NCBI GenBank assembly: GCA_902524995.1
Contig: CABZFJ010000001.1
Span: 62,001-126,000, forward strand
Origin: an uncultured Pelagibacteraceae bacterium
GTDB lineage: Bacteria; Pseudomonadota; Alphaproteobacteria; Pelagibacterales; Pelagibacteraceae
Direction: 5' to 3'
DNA: 64,000 nucleotides
The position numbers and the translations under genes are program-made. How positions within the stretch are numbered: position 1 is the stretch's first letter; the number at the start of each line of letters is the position of its first letter. The notes under the pieces were generated by a model that saw only the letters and a program-made list of their open reading frames with translations, was not told where the DNA came from and searched no databases. Of the stretch, positions 60,729 to 64,000 are shown piece by piece.

Positions 60729-60776
60729 TTGCGAATAATTATTATTTACGCATTTTTTTTGCGAATAATTATTATT
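60729..60776. repeat. 18-bp direct repeat, two copies 30 bp apart
   Basis: Identical 18-bp copies (TTGCGAATAATTATTATT) at 60729-60746 and 60759-60776. Their core AATAATTATTATT is close to a half of the Fur-type consensus (13 of 19 positions by my alignment). The 30-bp spacing is about three helical turns. They lie about 45-90 bp upstream of the cysteine-rich mini-gene. Confidence 0.8.
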
Positions 60777-60817
60777 ACTACAAATTATCCTTATAAAATT
60801 TTTTCAATTTTTTTATT

Positions 60818-60836
60818 GATAATGATTATTATTAAC
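60818..60836. promoter_or_regulatory. Fur-box-like site
   Basis: GATAATGATTATTATTAAC matches the 19-bp E. coli Fur consensus (GATAATGATWATCATTATC) at 17 of 19 positions. It overlaps the stop codon of the DUF2061 gene and lies about 130 bp upstream of the cysteine-rich mini-gene. Whether a SAR11 Fur-family regulator uses this consensus is inference. Confidence 0.55.
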
Positions 60837-61071
60837 GTTTTGATCTACTTGCCCACCACTTGTCTAAAACGAAATACCAAATAGAATTAGCTATTGGTTC
60901 TACAATTGCATCAGTCAATGCTATCATAAAAGATACATCGGCAACCAACATCAAAACTGTTATGGCAATTGCAAAGTGACCAATCGTATAAACTACTGTT
61001 CTTAAAATAGAACCTCTATTATTCGAATAGATCTGACCAGCAGCTTTAAAAATTCCGTTAGTAACTTCCAT
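60832..61071 (-). CDS. DUF2061-type membrane protein
   Basis: 79 residues with two hydrophobic helices (HFAIAITVLMLVADVSF and the ALTDAIVEPIANSIWYFVLD segment) and a basic C-terminus (WWASRSKR). The pattern of two helices ending in an aromatic/basic tail fits the DUF2061 family of unknown function. It starts 2 bp after the hydroxylase stop and is surely co-transcribed with it. Confidence 0.75.
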   Translation of the reverse strand: MEVTNGIFKAAGQIYSNNRGSILRTVVYTIGHFAIAITVLMLVADVSFMIALTDAIVEPIANSIWYFVLDKWWASRSKR

Positions 61072-61073
61072 TA

Positions 61074-61667
61074 TTATTTAAACGGGCTTTCAAGTACACA
61101 AGCAACTAAATGCACTCTGGCCTGTTCTCCTCCATTAAAAAAGTTATGATATTTTGTATTATTAGTAATCCATACATGGCCATCTGCTGGTAAATGTTTT
61201 GCAACATTTTCAATGACCATTGAACAACCTGCATTAGTTACTATTGGAACATGCAATCTACACTCTGGGTCTTTATGCCAGCTTAGTGTTGATCTTGGCT
61301 CTTTTAACAAAAGCCTTACCCTTCCTAGTTTAAATTTTTTGCTTAGGATTTTATAAACTTCTTTAAAATAAGTATTCTCAAATTCAGGTACTAATTGAGT
61401 ATATTTTGCCTCGTCAATATCAATATCTCTTGCAACTTCTTTGCCTGTCTCATCAGCAATAGTCCAATATTTTCCTCTAATGTTATTTCCCTTAATTGAC
61501 TTTTCATCATTAGGAATTTGATTTAAAGCAATTGCACCAAAGTGCGTAACGCCTGGTGAATTAAATTTCTTTTTCTCCAAAATTAGATTTAGATCATTTC
61601 TTAACTTTGAGATATCAAATTTGATTTCAGGAACTTTATAAAAGTCTTCGAACGATAGTGATGTCAT
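61074..61667 (-). CDS. Aspartyl/asparaginyl beta-hydroxylase-family dioxygenase
   Basis: 197 residues, 2-oxoglutarate/Fe(II) family. Iron ligands are His131 and Asp133 (WHKDPECRLH), with His174 (YHNFFNGG); Arg184 (ARVHLV) would hold 2-oxoglutarate. The family hydroxylates Asp/Asn in proteins or free amino-acid moieties; bacterial substrates are mostly unknown. It begins 19 bp after the katG stop on the same strand. Confidence 0.85.
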   Translation of the reverse strand: MTSLSFEDFYKVPEIKFDISKLRNDLNLILEKKKFNSPGVTHFGAIALNQIPNDEKSIKGNNIRGKYWTIADETGKEVARDIDIDEAKYTQLVPEFENTYFKEVYKILSKKFKLGRVRLLLKEPRSTLSWHKDPECRLHVPIVTNAGCSMVIENVAKHLPADGHVWITNNTKYHNFFNGGEQARVHLVACVLESPFK

Positions 61668-61686
61668 TTTTCCGCTTTCTTCTATA

Positions 61687-63924
61687 CTAGTTTAATCTTA
61701 AATCAAATCTATCTGCATTCATCACTTTGACCCATGCAGATATAAAGTCTTTAACAAATTTGTTAGATGAGTCTTTACAGGCATATACTTCAGCTAATGC
61801 TCTTAATTGAGAATTTGAACCAAAAATAAGATCAACTCTTGAACCTTTCCACTTAGTTTTTTTAGACATTCTATCTTTGCCAACAAAATATTGTTCAGAT
61901 TTGTCAGTTTCTTTCCAAGTGGTACCCATATCAAGAAGATTTACAAAATAATCTGTAGATAGAGTTCCAGGTTTTTTAGTGAAAACTCCGTTTTTTGAAC
62001 TATCATAGTTTGTATCTAAAACTCTCATTCCTCCTACGAGAACTGTCATCTCTGGTGCAGTTAATCCCATTAATTGTGCCTTATCAATTAATTTTTCTTC
62101 AGCTGATACATGAGATTTACCTTTTTTTATGTAGTTTCTAAAACCATCAGCTTGTGGCTCAAGCAATCCAAATGAGTTTACATCTGTCTGGTCTTGTCTC
62201 GCATCTCCTCTTCCTGGAGTAAATGGAACCTGAATTTTATGACCAACTTTTTTTGCTGCCAACTCTATTCCTACATTTCCACCTAATACTATAAGATCCG
62301 CCATTGAGACAGATTTTTTATTTGTATCAAATTTTTTCTTAATTTTTTGTAAAGATTTAATTACCTTTGAAAGTTTTTTAGGGTTATTTACTTTCCAGCT
62401 TCTTTGGGGCTCAAGCATAATTCTTGCGCCATTTGCTCCACCTCTTTTATCAGATCCTCTGTATGTGGAAGCAGAAGCCCATGCGGTTGATACTAGATCA
62501 GAAACTGAGATTTTTGATTTTGTAAGCTTTGATTTTAAATCTCTTATATCTTTTGATTTAAGTTTATATTTTGGTTTATCTATAGGATCTTGCCAAATTA
62601 ATTGTTCTTTTGGAACTTCGCTACCTAAATAACATGCTCTCGGTCCCATGTCTCTGTGAGTAAGCTTAAACCAAGCTCTTGCAAATGCATCTGCAAACTC
62701 ATCAGGATTTTTATAAAAGTTTCTGGATATTGGTCCATAATTTTTATCAACCTTAAGTGATATATCTGTCGTTTGCATCATTGGAGGATGCATTTTACCC
62801 TTTGCATGAGCATCAGGAACCATCTTTATATGTTGACCATTTTTCTTTGGTGTCCACTGAAATGCACCAGCAGGTCCTTTTGATAATTCCCAGTCGTGGT
62901 TAAATAAACAATCGAAATAACCCATGTCCCACTGGATTGGATTTTGTGTCCAAGCACCTTCAATTCCACTACTTATTGCATCAACACCTTTTCCAGATTT
63001 ATAATTACTATTCCAACCAGTAGATTGATCTTGAATCCTTGATGCTTCTGGATCAGGACCTTTATGAGTTTCTGGCGCCGCACCATGAGATTTTCCAAAA
63101 GTGTGGCCTCCTGCAACTAGTGCAACAGTTTCATAATCATTCATTGCCATTCGTCCAAATGTTTCTCTAATATCATGAGCCGCTTTTAAAGGATCGGGAT
63201 TAAAATCTGGACCTTGAGGATTTACGTAGATTAATCCCATATGTGATGCTCCGAGAGGTTGTTCTAAATCTCTTTTTTTTGTGTATCTATTAACACCCAA
63301 CATTTCTTTTTCTGATCCCCAATAAATATCATCTTCTGGTTCCCATATATCGGTCCTTCCGGCGCCAAATCCGAAAGTTTTAAATCCCATTGAATCTAAT
63401 GCAACATTTCCAACTAATATAAATAGATCTGCCCAAGAAATTCTTTTTCCGTATTTTTGTTTAATTGGCCATAAAAGTAATCTTGCTTTATCTAAATTAA
63501 CATTATCTGGCCATGCATTTAAAGGTGCAAACCTTTGATTGCCTGTTCCTGCTCCACCTCTACCATCACCTGTTCTGTATGTGCCTGCTGCATGCCATGC
63601 TAATCTAATAAATAAAGGACCATAATGACCATAATCAGCTGGCCACCATTCTTGTGAGTCCGTCATTAATTTGTTTAAATCTTTTTTTAGAGCTTTGTAG
63701 TTGAGTTTTTTAAATTCATTTGAATAATTAAATTTTTTCTCCATTGGATTTGATAAATTCGAGTGCTGACTTAAAATTTTCAAATTCAAACTGTTTGGCC
63801 AAAAATCTCTGTTTGTTTGTCCTCTTCCAGCGCTAAATTTTGCTGGTGTACCTGCTCCCGTAAATGGACATTTTCCTAATTCTTTAGATGTAAAAGATTT
63901 GTTTTTAAAAATTTCCGCACTCAT
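61687..63924 (-). CDS. katG: Catalase-peroxidase
   Basis: 745 residues, the normal two-domain KatG length. Distal residues are Arg107, Trp110 and His111 ([13 protein letters not shown]). The Met-Tyr-Trp cofactor positions are filled by Trp110, Tyr233 ([10 protein letters not shown]) and Met259; the haem ligand is His274 ([11 protein letters not shown]). It breaks down hydrogen peroxide. The ribosome site AGGAG lies 8 nt before the ATG, after a strong promoter. It is the first gene of an operon with the hydroxylase and DUF2061 genes. As I recall, many SAR11 genomes lack katG, which would make this an accessory gene. Confidence 0.97.
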   Translation of the reverse strand: MSAEIFKNKSFTSKELGKCPFTGAGTPAKFSAGRGQTNRDFWPNSLNLKILSQHSNLSNPMEKKFNYSNEFKKLNYKALKKDLNKLMTDSQEWWPADYGHYGPLFIRLAWHAAGTYRTGDGRGGAGTGNQRFAPLNAWPDNVNLDKARLLLWPIKQKYGKRISWADLFILVGNVALDSMGFKTFGFGAGRTDIWEPEDDIYWGSEKEMLGVNRYTKKRDLEQPLGASHMGLIYVNPQGPDFNPDPLKAAHDIRETFGRMAMNDYETVALVAGGHTFGKSHGAAPETHKGPDPEASRIQDQSTGWNSNYKSGKGVDAISSGIEGAWTQNPIQWDMGYFDCLFNHDWELSKGPAGAFQWTPKKNGQHIKMVPDAHAKGKMHPPMMQTTDISLKVDKNYGPISRNFYKNPDEFADAFARAWFKLTHRDMGPRACYLGSEVPKEQLIWQDPIDKPKYKLKSKDIRDLKSKLTKSKISVSDLVSTAWASASTYRGSDKRGGANGARIMLEPQRSWKVNNPKKLSKVIKSLQKIKKKFDTNKKSVSMADLIVLGGNVGIELAAKKVGHKIQVPFTPGRGDARQDQTDVNSFGLLEPQADGFRNYIKKGKSHVSAEEKLIDKAQLMGLTAPEMTVLVGGMRVLDTNYDSSKNGVFTKKPGTLSTDYFVNLLDMGTTWKETDKSEQYFVGKDRMSKKTKWKGSRVDLIFGSNSQLRALAEVYACKDSSNKFVKDFISAWVKVMNADRFDLRLN

Positions 63925-63963
63925 TTTTATTGCTCCTATAGTATTAATAATTTAATATCGTTT

Positions 63964-63992
63964 TTTATAATTATTCTAAAGAAGAATGTCAA
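63964..63992 (-). promoter_or_regulatory. katG promoter with overlapping Irr-box-like palindrome
   Basis: On the minus strand TTGACA (63992-63987) and TATAAA (63969-63964) are spaced by 17 bp, a near-ideal sigma-70-type promoter. The -10 and part of the spacer form the palindrome TTTAGAATAATTATAAA (63980-63964), which matches the alphaproteobacterial Irr box TTTAGAA-N3-TTCTAAA at 13 of 14 fixed positions. A bound Irr would block the -10. The promoter is well supported; the regulator is inference. Confidence 0.65.
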
Positions 63993-64000
63993 TGAGTTAG

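Overview
The window looks like a chromosome piece from a SAR11-clade alphaproteobacterium (Pelagibacterales). The reasons are the very AT-rich sequence, proteins full of Lys/Asn/Ile, genes that overlap or abut with almost no spacers, and alphaproteobacterial gene orders: J-domain protein-cobS-cobT, Suv3-type helicase-fdxA-carD, mutM/ubiE-ubiB-coaBC-dut and argH-lipoprotein-lysA. I saw no insertion sequence, prophage, CRISPR array or rRNA. All large genes are intact. Assignments rest on motifs and remembered family features, not on database searches.

Layout. 1-3340 (+): a J-domain protein with the AAA+/VWA pair CobS-CobT, and a few codons of a divergent gene at the left edge. 3332-16502 (-): a long co-oriented run in the order glycosyltransferase, thrS, infC, rpmI, rplT, pheS, pheT, lepA, tRNA-Ser, gyrB and a RegB-type redox sensor kinase. 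16545-23228: an alpha/beta hydrolase, then gltB and gltD for ammonium assimilation. 23407-30516: uppP, then (-) a pyruvate dehydrogenase E1 carrying its own lipoyl domain, E2, a 2-oxoglutarate dioxygenase and an EamA permease. 30628-31220 (+): tRNA-Arg, a 27-residue membrane peptide and a hotdog thioesterase. 31217-37903 (-): acetoacetyl-CoA synthetase, an aminotransferase and a TAXI-type TRAP transporter with a terminator-like hairpin inside its operon. 38066-42111 (+): Suv3-like helicase, TerB-like protein, ferredoxin and CarD with a lysine-rich tail. 42109-42334 (-): a compact unit for a 27-residue, almost purely Lys/Arg/Ala protein. 42438-51412: acyl-CoA ligase, tRNA-Leu, YqaA/DedA, DsbB, COQ7, HNH nuclease, esterase, HIG1-type protein, TlpA, argH, small lipoprotein, lysA and plsC. 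51409-55338 (-): mutM, rpsT, dnaA and dnaN. 55371-60479 (+): ubiE, ubiB, coaBC, dut, a MoeB/ThiF protein and an SH3 protein. 60506-63992 (-): katG, an aspartyl/asparaginyl hydroxylase, a DUF2061 protein and a cysteine-rich mini-protein, with metal-regulator-like DNA sites.

Most of the window is housekeeping: translation, replication, the central carbon/nitrogen junction and ubiquinone synthesis (ubiE, ubiB and coq7 are all here). The less ordinary parts are four small genes (27, 27, 38 and 59 residues), the lipoyl-E1 fusion, the J-domain/CobS/CobT set, and the right-hand katG operon. The katG promoter overlaps an Irr-box-like palindrome, and the operon is followed by a Fur-box-like site.
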